The notes under the pieces: model-generated
Database searches by the model: none
What the model saw: the letters and a program-made list of their open reading frames with translations, nothing else
Told to the model about the DNA's origin: nothing
Program-made: the position numbers and the translations under genes
Assembly: GCA_900549015.1 (NCBI GenBank)
Contig: URMH01000017.1
Span: 1-53,683, forward strand
DNA from: an uncultured Blautia sp.
GTDB lineage: Bacteria; Bacillota; Clostridia; Lachnospirales; Lachnospiraceae
Reading direction: 5' to 3'
Length of the DNA stretch: 53,683 bases
Shown here: positions 25,934-33,622 of the stretch, piece by piece
How positions within the stretch are numbered: the stretch's first letter is position 1
How the letters are laid out: the number at the start of each line of letters is the position of its first letter

Positions 25934-25982
25934 ATGTTTATCATTAAAAAATAATTGATAAACATGAAAAGAGTGATATACT
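25934..25982 (+). promoter_or_regulatory. Promoter with overlapping inverted-repeat operator for the DUF2975/HTH pair
   Basis: ATGTTTATCA (25934-25943) and TGATAAACAT (25956-25965) are perfect 10-bp inverted arms around 12 A/T bases. The right arm covers the -35 TTGATA (25955-25960); after 16 bases comes TATACT (25977-25982). A protein bound there would block the promoter. The natural candidate is the HTH protein at 26536. Confidence 0.7.
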
Positions 25983-26013
25983 GTGTGTTAAGAAATGAAA
26001 GGAGTTTTCGCTT

Positions 26014-26523
26014 ATGAAGGAAAAAACTTTGAAGAAATCCGCTCACTTTATCTCCGTACTTCTTAACATTGGCTGCTTTATTTTCGGTATATTAAGTGCA
26101 TTACTGCTTATGGGAATTGCAGTTGTTGTTGGTGTACAACTTTTTTCACCTGAGATGATGCGTGATGCGTGGGAAACGGCTGTTAAGGCGGGGCAAACGC
26201 TTAGCGTTGGACAATGTGTGTTTTTCTTTTTCTGCTGTTTTGGAGAGTTTGTTTGTATTTTTTTAGCTTTATACAATGCCAGAAGAATATTTGGCTGTAT
26301 TGGCAAAGGAAATTCTCCTTTTACAGAGAAAATAGCAGTTCAGATACGAAAAATCGCATTGTATGTCGTGCTTTTTGCAGTGTTTTCTGTGCTTTCTGTC
26401 TTTAAGCTGCTGTCACTTCCGGCATTTTTCATGTGCGGCGTATTCGCGTTGATATTGTTTTGTATCTCTCTTATTTTTGATTACGGATGTGAGTTACAAA
26501 AAGAAGTAGATGAAACATTGTAA
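26014..26523 (+). CDS. DUF2975 family membrane protein
   Basis: A 169-residue protein with four hydrophobic segments (about residues 12-40, 65-90, 110-130 and 135-155), the DUF2975 layout. Family function is unknown; members are typically paired with a small YozG-like HTH regulator, as here 12 bases downstream. It starts behind GAAAGGAGTTTTCGCTT. Confidence 0.82.
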   Translation: MKEKTLKKSAHFISVLLNIGCFIFGILSALLLMGIAVVVGVQLFSPEMMRDAWETAVKAGQTLSVGQCVFFFFCCFGEFVCIFLALYNARRIFGCIGKGNSPFTEKIAVQIRKIALYVVLFAVFSVLSVFKLLSLPAFFMCGVFALILFCISLIFDYGCELQKEVDETL

Positions 26524-26535
26524 AGGAGAACGGAG

Positions 26536-26751
26536 ATGGCAATTATTTTAAGGCTTGACAGAATGATGGCGGATAGAAAAATGAGCCTGAATGAACTGTC
26601 TGAAAAGGTTGGGATTGCAAATGTGAATTTATCAAAGATTAAGACGGGCAAAGTAAGTGCTATCCGGTTTTCTACATTGAATGCCATTTGCAAAGCACTG
26701 GATTGTCAGCCGGGAGATATATTGGAGTATCAGGAAGATATGGAAGAATAG
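26536..26751 (+). CDS. Small Cro/CI-type HTH regulator (YozG-like)
   Basis: A 71-residue protein that is almost entirely an HTH domain: RLDRMMADRKMSLNELSEKV, NVNLSKIKTGKV and FSTLNAICKALDCQPGDILEY. The start follows AAAGGAGAACGGAG. Coupled to the DUF2975 gene, it probably autoregulates the pair through the inverted repeat at 25934-25965. Confidence 0.88.
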   Translation: MAIILRLDRMMADRKMSLNELSEKVGIANVNLSKIKTGKVSAIRFSTLNAICKALDCQPGDILEYQEDMEE

Positions 26752-26784
26752 AATTTTGATTTATCGAATTAAAATTTTATGACC

Positions 26785-26838
26785 AAAACGCGCAGAAAAT
26801 CAACTGTAAAAAATGCGATTGATTTTCTGTGCGTTTTT
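26785..26838 (+). terminator. Strong intrinsic terminator after the HTH gene
   Basis: A 19-bp stem (arms 26785-26803 and 26819-26837, one G-U pair) carries AAAACG/CGTTTT ends and a T run. The A run at its other end could also make it work for the minus strand. Confidence 0.9.
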
Positions 26839-26919
26839 GCGGATAATATAAGTTAACAGATACGCGAAACACGAACAATAAAGAAAGCATTCAATTAAAT
26901 GAAAAGTTAGATAAAATTT

Positions 26920-27246
26920 ATGGAAGATTTCAGTGTGAACAATATGTTGGAAATGCAGCGGGCATTGCAGGAAAAGTATAAGAATAAATGGGAAGAAATC
27001 AGTCCTGAGGCTGGAAAACATAAGTTATTATGGCTGCTTGGTGAAATAGGCGAAGTTATAGATATAATTAAGAAGAATGGCGATACAAAATCTGTTGAAG
27101 ACAAAGAACTGAGAGAACATTTGGTTGAGGAAATGGCAGATGTATTGATGTATTACAATGATGTCTTGCTTTGTTACAGAATTAGTGTTGATGAACTGAA
27201 AGAGGCATATACAGCTAAATTCGAAAAGAATATGAAACGCTGGTGA
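26920..27246 (+). CDS. MazG-like nucleotide pyrophosphohydrolase
   Basis: A 108-residue all-helical protein with the MazG-type metal motif: GEIGEVIDII (around residues 41-50) and LVEEMADVLMYYNDV (from about residue 68). The family hydrolyses nucleoside triphosphates to monophosphate and pyrophosphate. No clear Shine-Dalgarno site precedes ATG 26920. A pyrophosphatase-like gene follows about 180 bases on, which would fit pyrophosphate release, though the link is inference. Confidence 0.8.
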   Translation: MEDFSVNNMLEMQRALQEKYKNKWEEISPEAGKHKLLWLLGEIGEVIDIIKKNGDTKSVEDKELREHLVEEMADVLMYYNDVLLCYRISVDELKEAYTAKFEKNMKRW

Positions 27247-27422
27247 TGTTCCACTATGTTTTGTAATTTCTGCTTTAAAATGGAGTCATACAAAATAGAA
27301 GAATCCTATTATGAATTGCATTGAGAGAACTGAATTTTTCAGCAGTAATTGGCATCAGTGGAATGATATTACAGAATGTATCAGCAGATTTAATAAATTC
27401 AACCATTGCGGAGGTAGGCGGC
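27247..27422 (+). other. Spacer with possible degraded coding sequence
   Basis: A frame from ATG 27256 encodes 22 residues and stops at 27324. From there a neighbouring frame reads protein-like sequence (RTEFFSSNWHQWNDITECIS) and ends shortly after 27430. This could be a frameshifted gene remnant. No ribosome site supports it. Confidence 0.25.
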
Positions 27423-27746
27423 ATGATTGGAGACATTGTTAGAGTAACAGTTGACAGACCTCTTGGAAGTTATCACCCGGTGCATAAGGATATATATTAT
27501 CCAATTAACTATGGCTATATTGAAGGAATCATCGCACCGGACGGCGAGGCGCAAGATGTGTATATTTTGGGTGTCAATGAGGCAGTTAAGAAGTTCACAG
27601 GCAAAGTCATCGCAATTATTCACAGATTGAATGATGTGGAGGACAAATGGGTGGTCTGCCCTGAAAATATGACCTTTACCAGAGAAGAGATTATAGAAAA
27701 AGTGCAATTTCAGGAACAATATTTTCATTCTGAACTGATAATGTAA
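27423..27746 (+). CDS. Short inorganic pyrophosphatase-like protein
   Basis: A 107-residue protein resembling the core of family I pyrophosphatases: IYYPINYGYIEG followed by PDGEAQDVYILG, matching their YPxNYGxI and DGDPLDVLV blocks. It is much shorter than the usual about 175 residues and the full D-x-D-P-x-D-x-x-D acidic site is not present, so activity is uncertain. The ATG at 27423 is chosen because GGAGGTAGGCGGC precedes it; upstream codons in frame look unrelated. Confidence 0.65.
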   Translation: MIGDIVRVTVDRPLGSYHPVHKDIYYPINYGYIEGIIAPDGEAQDVYILGVNEAVKKFTGKVIAIIHRLNDVEDKWVVCPENMTFTREEIIEKVQFQEQYFHSELIM

Positions 27747-27848
27747 ATAGGAACTGGCACAGCTGAAAGTGAGAGGTGCTTCTGGTTTATGAAGAAAGAA
27801 GCTGAAGTTCACTTGATGCTATGAATATAAACGAAAGGATATTTTTAT

Positions 27849-28388
27849 ATGCAGAAATTATTTTTAGCGTCCTTATTTAAAGAAGTGTCTCAAATATTTC
27901 AATATTTTGCTAATGAAAATCTTTTAGGTAAAACGGTAACATTTATTCCGACTGCTGCATTACCAGACAAGCTAGATTTTCATGTGGAATATAGCAAAGA
28001 ATTATTACAAAAGATGGGACTTATTGTTGATGAATTGGAAATTTCTACAGCTACTTATTCATATATAGTAAACAAATTAAAGAATAACGATTATATTTAT
28101 GTTACTGGGGGAAATACGTTTTTTTTGCTTCAGGAAATGAACAGATCAGGTGCAGGAGATTTGATTAAAAAGCAAATCAATGCAGGAAAATTGTTTATAG
28201 GTGAATCTGCTGGTGCAATTTTGTTAGCGCCTGATATTGAATATGTAAAAGATACAGATGATCCTCTTGTAGCGCCGCAATTAAAAACATTTGAAGCATT
28301 GAATATTATAGACTTTTATCCTGTGCCACACTATAAAGATGATTTGCTGAAGGAAATTGTTTCAGAAAAAAGTGATATTAAGTTTTGA
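27849..28388 (+). CDS. Peptidase E-like (S51) protein, shortened at the C-terminus
   Basis: A 179-residue protein of the S51 family, whose characterised members cleave Asp-Xaa dipeptides. It shows YVTGGNTFFLLQEM, the nucleophile elbow IGESAGAILLAPDI and the conserved histidine in DFYPVPHYKDD. Family members usually have some 205-230 residues; this one ends abruptly at SEKSDIKF just after the histidine. A late frameshift or deletion is probable. AT-rich codon use fits the accessory region. It may be non-functional. Confidence 0.72.
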   Translation: MQKLFLASLFKEVSQIFQYFANENLLGKTVTFIPTAALPDKLDFHVEYSKELLQKMGLIVDELEISTATYSYIVNKLKNNDYIYVTGGNTFFLLQEMNRSGAGDLIKKQINAGKLFIGESAGAILLAPDIEYVKDTDDPLVAPQLKTFEALNIIDFYPVPHYKDDLLKEIVSEKSDIKF

Positions 28389-28489
28389 CTTAAAGAGTGA
28401 TTCTGCAAGATAAGTTTGTAGTGCAAAAGCAGTTAGTCGAACGTTTGTATTTTTTCTTCTTTCCATCTATGTACTTTTAAAAAGTGTTT

Positions 28490-28498
28490 TGCTATAAT
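28490..28498 (+). promoter_or_regulatory. Extended -10 promoter before the DUF1016 gene
   Basis: TGC-TATAAT (28490-28498) is an extended -10 about 75 bases before the start codon, with no convincing -35. The rest of the 28389-28573 gap shows no other feature. Confidence 0.5.
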
Positions 28499-28573
28499 GT
28501 GATAAGAATAGAGTTGATTTGTTTGTATTAACGGTAATCTGTTTTTAATAATGGACGAAAAGAGTGTGAGTCA

Positions 28574-29620
28574 ATGGATAACAATCAAAATGAAAGTTTT
28601 TATAATAAAGTAATAGAGTTATTCCAAAATGCAAAGAAAAATTTATCTGTTGCAGTCAATATGACAATGGTATATTCCTATTATGAAGCTGGTAGAATGA
28701 TTGTTGAAGAAGAACAGGGTGGAAAAGAGCGTGCTTCATATGGAAAATATATTTTAAGAGAATTGTCAGAACGTTTAACAGAAAAATTGGGGCGGGGTTA
28801 CTCGTATGATAATTTGAAGTTAATGAGGAAATTTTATTTGGTTTATTCTAAAGATTCAATTGGGGAAACAGTGTTTCCCCAATCTGAAAAATTACCAATT
28901 ACAAAAGAGGGAAGAAAGTTTTATTTAAGCTGGTCACATTATCTTATTTTGATGAGAATAAATAATATTGAAGAACGCCATTTTTATGAAATAGAAGCAT
29001 ATAGAAATAACTGGAGTAAAAGTGAATTGTCAAGACAGTACGGAAGTTCTTTATATGAAAGATTGGCATTAAGCAGAAATAGAGAGGAAGTCATGCGCCT
29101 TGCGATAGAAGGTCAGATGCTTGAAAAGCCTGAGGATATATTCAAAGACCCGTATATTTTAGAGTTTACAGGACTTCCGGAACTTGTTACTTATACGGAA
29201 ACAGAACTGGAAAATAGAATTATAGATAATTTGCAAAAGTTTTTATTAGAACTGGGAAGAGGATTTACTTTTGTAGGTAGACAAGTTCGATTTACATTTG
29301 AAGAAGAACATTTTAGAGTTGATTTGGTGTTCTATAATCGCTTACTGCGTTGTTTTGTATTGTTTGATTTGAAAATTGGTCAGCTAAAGCACCAAGATAT
29401 AGGACAGATGCAGATGTATGTAAATTATTATGACCGAAAAGTTAAATTGGACGATGAAAATCCAACAATAGGTATTATTATTTGCAAAGATAAGAAAGAT
29501 GCCATTGTAGAAATGACATTACCTAAAGATAACAATCAGATATTTGCAAGTAAATATGAGACAGTACTTCCTAGTAAAGAAGAGCTACAAACCTTATTAG
29601 AAGATAAAAATCTGGAATGA
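28574..29620 (+). CDS. DUF1016 / YhcG-family PD-(D/E)xK nuclease-domain protein
   Basis: A 348-residue protein with the family's N-terminal DUF1016 domain (YSYYEAGRMIVEEEQ, SYGKYILRELSERL, GYSYDNLKLMRKFY, then YLSWSHYLILMRI) and a C-terminal nuclease-like domain with HFRVDLVFYNRLLRCFVLFDLK, split here as HFRVDLVFYN and CFVLFDLK, giving the D...DxK site, then GQMQMYVNYYD. Members are linked to mobile elements and sometimes restriction loci; the cellular role is unclear. No methylase or other restriction gene is adjacent. It is AT-rich and sits 30 bases before uvrB, suggesting recent insertion. Confidence 0.88.
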   Translation: MDNNQNESFYNKVIELFQNAKKNLSVAVNMTMVYSYYEAGRMIVEEEQGGKERASYGKYILRELSERLTEKLGRGYSYDNLKLMRKFYLVYSKDSIGETVFPQSEKLPITKEGRKFYLSWSHYLILMRINNIEERHFYEIEAYRNNWSKSELSRQYGSSLYERLALSRNREEVMRLAIEGQMLEKPEDIFKDPYILEFTGLPELVTYTETELENRIIDNLQKFLLELGRGFTFVGRQVRFTFEEEHFRVDLVFYNRLLRCFVLFDLKIGQLKHQDIGQMQMYVNYYDRKVKLDDENPTIGIIICKDKKDAIVEMTLPKDNNQIFASKYETVLPSKEELQTLLEDKNLE

Positions 29621-29650
29621 ATGAAGAAGGATTTGAAAAGAGGAAAATTT

Positions 29651-31642
29651 ATGGACCACTTTGAATTAGTATCAGAATATAAGCCCACCGGTGACCAGCC
29701 TCAGGCAATCGAGCAGCTTGTGAAAGGGTTTCGGGAAGGCAATCAGTTTGAAACTCTGCTTGGCGTCACCGGTTCAGGTAAAACCTTTACAATGGCAAAT
29801 GTGATTCAGGCTTTAAATAAACCAACCCTTGTGCTTGCGCATAATAAGACGCTGGCGGCACAGCTCTATGGAGAATTCAAAGAATTTTTCCCTGAGAATG
29901 CGGTTGAATACTTTGTATCTTATTACGATTATTATCAGCCGGAAGCATACGTGCCTTCCACAGATACTTATATTGCAAAAGATGCTTCTACAAACGATGA
30001 AATTGACAAGCTTCGTCTTTCTGCTACGGCGGCCCTTTCTGAAAGGCGGGATGTGATTATTGTATCTTCGGTATCCTGTATTTACGGACTTGGCTCTCCG
30101 AAGGATTTCCAGGATATGATGATTTCATTAAGACCCGGTATGACAAAGGACAGGGACGAGGTAATTCGGCAGCTTGTAGATATTCAGTACACGAGAAATG
30201 AGATGGATTTTCACAGAGGAACGTTTCGTGTACGTGGAGACGTACTGGAAATTTTCCCGGCAAACTATACAGACTGCGCTGTGCGCGTAGAATTTTTCGG
30301 AGATGAGATCGAGCGTATCACAGATATTGACGTGCTTACCGGAGAAATCAAGTGCGAGGACAAGCATGTGGGGATTTTCCCTGCTTCCCATTATGTTGTG
30401 CCTATGGAGCAGATTTTGAAAGCTTCCGGGGAAATTGAGGAGGAGCTTCGTAATCAGGTGGAATATTTTAAAAGCGAGGATAAGCTTTTAGAGGCACAGA
30501 GAATTGCGGAGCGTACGAATTTTGATATAGAGATGATGAAGGAAACCGGTTTTTGTTCCGGAATCGAAAATTATTCCAGATATTTGTCCGGCCTTGAACC
30601 GGGACAGCCTCCGTATACCTTGATGGACTATTTTGGAGACGATTTTCTTCTTATTATAGATGAGTCTCATAAGACAGTTCCCCAGGTTGGAGGGATGTTT
30701 GCAGGAGACCAGAGCCGAAAGCAGACGCTTGTAGATTACGGTTTTCGTCTGCCATCTGCAAAAGATAACCGTCCGCTCAATTTCGGGGAATTTGAGTCAA
30801 AGCTTGACCAGGTGCTTTTTGTGTCTGCAACGCCAGGTGATTATGAAATGGATCATGAACTTCTGCGTGCAGAGCAGATTATACGCCCGACAGGACTTCT
30901 TGACCCCAAAGTGGAGGTTCGCCCTGTAGAAGGGCAGATTGACGACCTTGTTGGGGAAGTAAATAAAGAAATTGAGAAAAAGAATAAGGTTTTAATCACG
31001 ACCCTTACGAAACGCATGGCAGAGGATCTTACCGATTACATGAAAGAGATTGGAATTCGTGTCAGGTATCTTCACTCAGATGTGGATACGCTGGAGAGGG
31101 CGGAAATTATCAGAGATATGCGCCTTGATGTGTTTGATGTTCTTGTTGGAATTAACCTTTTACGAGAAGGGCTTGATATTCCGGAGATTACGCTGGTTGC
31201 TATCCTCGATGCGGATAAGGAAGGTTTTCTCCGTTCAGAGACGTCCCTTATCCAGACGATTGGACGAGCTGCAAGAAACAGCGAAGGTCATGTAATTATG
31301 TATGCGGATAACATGACAGATTCCATGAAAAAAGCAATCAGCGAGACGGAGAGAAGAAGGGCAATTCAGGAAGAATATAATAAAGCTCATGGCATTACAC
31401 CGACTACCATTAAAAAGGCAGTACGTGATTTAATTGCTGTTTCTAAAGCCGTTGCGAAGACAGAGGATAAGCTTAAAAAAGATCCGGAATCCATGAATCG
31501 CAAGGAGCTTACAAAGCTGATTTCTCAGGTGGAGAAGCAAATGCGTGCAGCAGCCGCAGATTTGAATTTTGAGCAGGCAGCAGAGCTGCGTGATAAGATG
31601 ATTGAGTTAAAGAAAAACCTGGAAGAGCTGCAGGCAGATTAG
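29651..31642 (+). CDS. uvrB: UvrABC excinuclease subunit B
   Basis: A 663-residue nucleotide-excision-repair helicase-like subunit. Visible are GVTGSGKTFTMANVI (Walker A, about residue 38), the damage-binding beta-hairpin region YYDYYQPEAYVPSTDTYIAK (two parts: YYDYYQPEAY and VPSTDTYIAK), DESHKTVPQVGGM, GLDIPEITLVAILDADKEGF, QTIGRAARN and a C-terminal UVR motif (AAADLNFEQAAELRDKMIEL). The ATG at 29651 follows AGAGGAAAATTT; the earlier ATG at 29621 has no site. uvrA is not in the window. Composition returns to core-like here. Confidence 0.96.
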   Translation: MDHFELVSEYKPTGDQPQAIEQLVKGFREGNQFETLLGVTGSGKTFTMANVIQALNKPTLVLAHNKTLAAQLYGEFKEFFPENAVEYFVSYYDYYQPEAYVPSTDTYIAKDASTNDEIDKLRLSATAALSERRDVIIVSSVSCIYGLGSPKDFQDMMISLRPGMTKDRDEVIRQLVDIQYTRNEMDFHRGTFRVRGDVLEIFPANYTDCAVRVEFFGDEIERITDIDVLTGEIKCEDKHVGIFPASHYVVPMEQILKASGEIEEELRNQVEYFKSEDKLLEAQRIAERTNFDIEMMKETGFCSGIENYSRYLSGLEPGQPPYTLMDYFGDDFLLIIDESHKTVPQVGGMFAGDQSRKQTLVDYGFRLPSAKDNRPLNFGEFESKLDQVLFVSATPGDYEMDHELLRAEQIIRPTGLLDPKVEVRPVEGQIDDLVGEVNKEIEKKNKVLITTLTKRMAEDLTDYMKEIGIRVRYLHSDVDTLERAEIIRDMRLDVFDVLVGINLLREGLDIPEITLVAILDADKEGFLRSETSLIQTIGRAARNSEGHVIMYADNMTDSMKKAISETERRRAIQEEYNKAHGITPTTIKKAVRDLIAVSKAVAKTEDKLKKDPESMNRKELTKLISQVEKQMRAAAADLNFEQAAELRDKMIELKKNLEELQAD

Positions 31643-31670
31643 AAAAGTTTAGAAATAAAGAGGTGTGAAA

Positions 31671-32633
31671 ATGGCTTCGGAGATTCAGAAACTAGTATCT
31701 GAAAATGGAAATGAAATGTACATTATGAGGGAAGATTTGCTTTCTTTTTCTATGGGTGGAAATAAGGTGCGGATTGCAGAAGCTTTTTTTCGGGATATGC
31801 AGAAGAAAAAATGCGATGCCATGTTGATTTACGGAGAAAAGCATTCCAATCTCTGTCGTGTTCTTTCCAATCTTTGCTGCAGCAAGGGGATTTTCTGCGT
31901 GATGATTTGTTCACATGGAGAAAATGAGGAAGAAAAAGTTACAAATAATACACGATTTATAGAGTGGAGCGGGACAGAAATCGTGCACTGTAAGAAAAAT
32001 GAAATTGCGGATACAGTGGAAACACAGATGAAACGTTTGAAAAATATGGGAAAGAATCCCTATTATATTTACGGGGACAAAACTGGCAGGGGAAATGAAG
32101 GAACTGCAGCATCGGCATATGCAGAAGTGTATAAAGAGATTCAGAAATTTGAGCAAAAAACAGGCCGGGAATTTGATTATATCTTTCTTCCATCGGGAAC
32201 TGGCGCAACGCAGAGCGGGCTTCTTTGCGGACATTTTCAAGCAGAGGATAAAAAGAAAATTATGGGAATCATGATTTCCTCCAGAGAAAAAGAGAGAATG
32301 TTTTCCATCGTTCAGGATGGGATTGAAGATTACCATAAAAAAACAGAGAAGATATTAAAATCAGGGTACGAAAAAGAGATTTTTCTTTTGGATGAATATC
32401 GTCTTGGAGGCTATGGTCTGTATGATGAAAGAGTAAAAGAATGTATCAAAAGACAGTACAGAATGAATGGAATTCCCTTTGACCCTATATATACAGGAAA
32501 GGCGTTCTGGGGAATGGAGGAGTACATAAAAGAGAAACATATCAAAAACAGCAGGATTCTTTTTCTGCATACAGGAGGGACACCGCTGTTTTATGATTTT
32601 TTAGAAAAAGAAGAGGGCAGCAGTCAATGTTAG
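31671..32633 (+). CDS. PLP-dependent enzyme of the ACC deaminase / D-cysteine desulfhydrase family
   Basis: A 320-residue fold-type II PLP enzyme. The PLP lysine lies in MGGNKVRIAEAFF (about residue 31), followed by HSNLCRVLSNLC, the phosphate-binding PSGTGATQSGLLCG and the C-terminal LHTGGTPLFYDF. Relatives act on D-cysteine, D-serine or aminocyclopropane carboxylate; this one is diverged, so the substrate is open. The ATG at 31671 follows AGAGGTGTGAAA. It overlaps the glycosyltransferase by seven bases and leads a five-gene operon, suggesting it supplies or edits an amino acid for an envelope pathway (inference). Confidence 0.82.
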   Translation: MASEIQKLVSENGNEMYIMREDLLSFSMGGNKVRIAEAFFRDMQKKKCDAMLIYGEKHSNLCRVLSNLCCSKGIFCVMICSHGENEEEKVTNNTRFIEWSGTEIVHCKKNEIADTVETQMKRLKNMGKNPYYIYGDKTGRGNEGTAASAYAEVYKEIQKFEQKTGREFDYIFLPSGTGATQSGLLCGHFQAEDKKKIMGIMISSREKERMFSIVQDGIEDYHKKTEKILKSGYEKEIFLLDEYRLGGYGLYDERVKECIKRQYRMNGIPFDPIYTGKAFWGMEEYIKEKHIKNSRILFLHTGGTPLFYDFLEKEEGSSQC

Positions 32634-33622
32634 TTTCGGTTATCATACCATGTTATTATTCGGAAAAAACCATAGCAAAGGTTGTTGAACTTGTTATGGA
32701 AGAATTTCACAAAAACGAGGGATATGAGTGTGAATTTGTTCTTGTAAACGATGGCTCGAAAGACAGAACTTTTGAAGAAATCCGACGTCTCGGAGAAAAA
32801 TATCCAAATGTGTGCGGTGTAAATCTTATGCGAAATTTCGGACAGCACAATGCTTTGATGGCAGGGTTCCAGTACACAAAGGGAGATTATGTTCTGGGAA
32901 TGGACGACGATATGCAGACGCACCCTTCCCAGATTTTTAAGTTGATCCATAAAATGGAGGAAGGGTACGATGTGGTGTATGGCGTTTATCCGGTCAGGAA
33001 AAATTCTCCGTTAAAAAATCTCACAAGTAAATTAAACGAGGTAAGTTCAAGAATTATGCTGAATCGTCCAAAAGATATTGTATCAAGTAACTTTTGGATG
33101 GTTACAAGAGCTGTTCGGGATGAGGTTATCAAGTATGACAGCTTTAATCCATATGTGGACGGAATTTTTTACCGCATTACTCACAACATAGGAAACGTAC
33201 CGGTAGAACACCATAAAAGAGAATACGGAACATCAGGATATACATTCCGGAAGCTTATAAATCTTTGGCTGGCATACTGGAATTTTTCAGTGATTCCTCT
33301 TAGGATTTCCTTTTTTATGGGGATTTTTTCTGCAATGGCAGGAGTGATCATTGCCTTAATTGTAATTATTAATAAAATTTTGCATCCTGCCGTACCTGTA
33401 GGATGGTCTTCTACATTATGCGTGATGGTTGTATTCTTTGGGCTGGTGCTCATGGTTCTTGGCGTTGTGGGAGAGTATCTTGGAAAAATCATTATGATTT
33501 TAAATAATACACCTCAGTATATTGTACGGGAAACCATAAATGCAGCAGACAATAATGGTATGCGCTCTGTAGTGAAGGAGATTGTGGGAAGACAGGCAGA
33601 GGAAAAGGATAAGAAAAAATGA
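32627..33622 (+). CDS. Family 2 glycosyltransferase, ArnC/GtrB-like (polyprenyl-phosphate type)
   Basis: A 331-residue GT2 enzyme: N-terminal GT-A domain with VIPCYYSEKTI, FVLVNDGSKDRTF, LMRNFGQHNALMAGF and GMDDDMQTHP (metal-binding aspartates), then two C-terminal membrane helices (about 235-260 and 268-295). This matches ArnC, GtrB and DPM1 enzymes that load a sugar onto undecaprenyl or dolichyl phosphate at the cytoplasmic face. It overlaps both neighbours (7 and 4 bases), so all are co-translated. Sugar donor unknown. Confidence 0.88.
   Translation: MLVSVIIPCYYSEKTIAKVVELVMEEFHKNEGYECEFVLVNDGSKDRTFEEIRRLGEKYPNVCGVNLMRNFGQHNALMAGFQYTKGDYVLGMDDDMQTHPSQIFKLIHKMEEGYDVVYGVYPVRKNSPLKNLTSKLNEVSSRIMLNRPKDIVSSNFWMVTRAVRDEVIKYDSFNPYVDGIFYRITHNIGNVPVEHHKREYGTSGYTFRKLINLWLAYWNFSVIPLRISFFMGIFSAMAGVIIALIVIINKILHPAVPVGWSSTLCVMVVFFGLVLMVLGVVGEYLGKIIMILNNTPQYIVRETINAADNNGMRSVVKEIVGRQAEEKDKKK

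Noticed and set aside
28574..29620. Reading the DUF1016 gene as part of a restriction-modification locus
   Set aside because: No methylase, specificity or endonuclease subunit gene is adjacent; the neighbours are peptidase E-like and uvrB.
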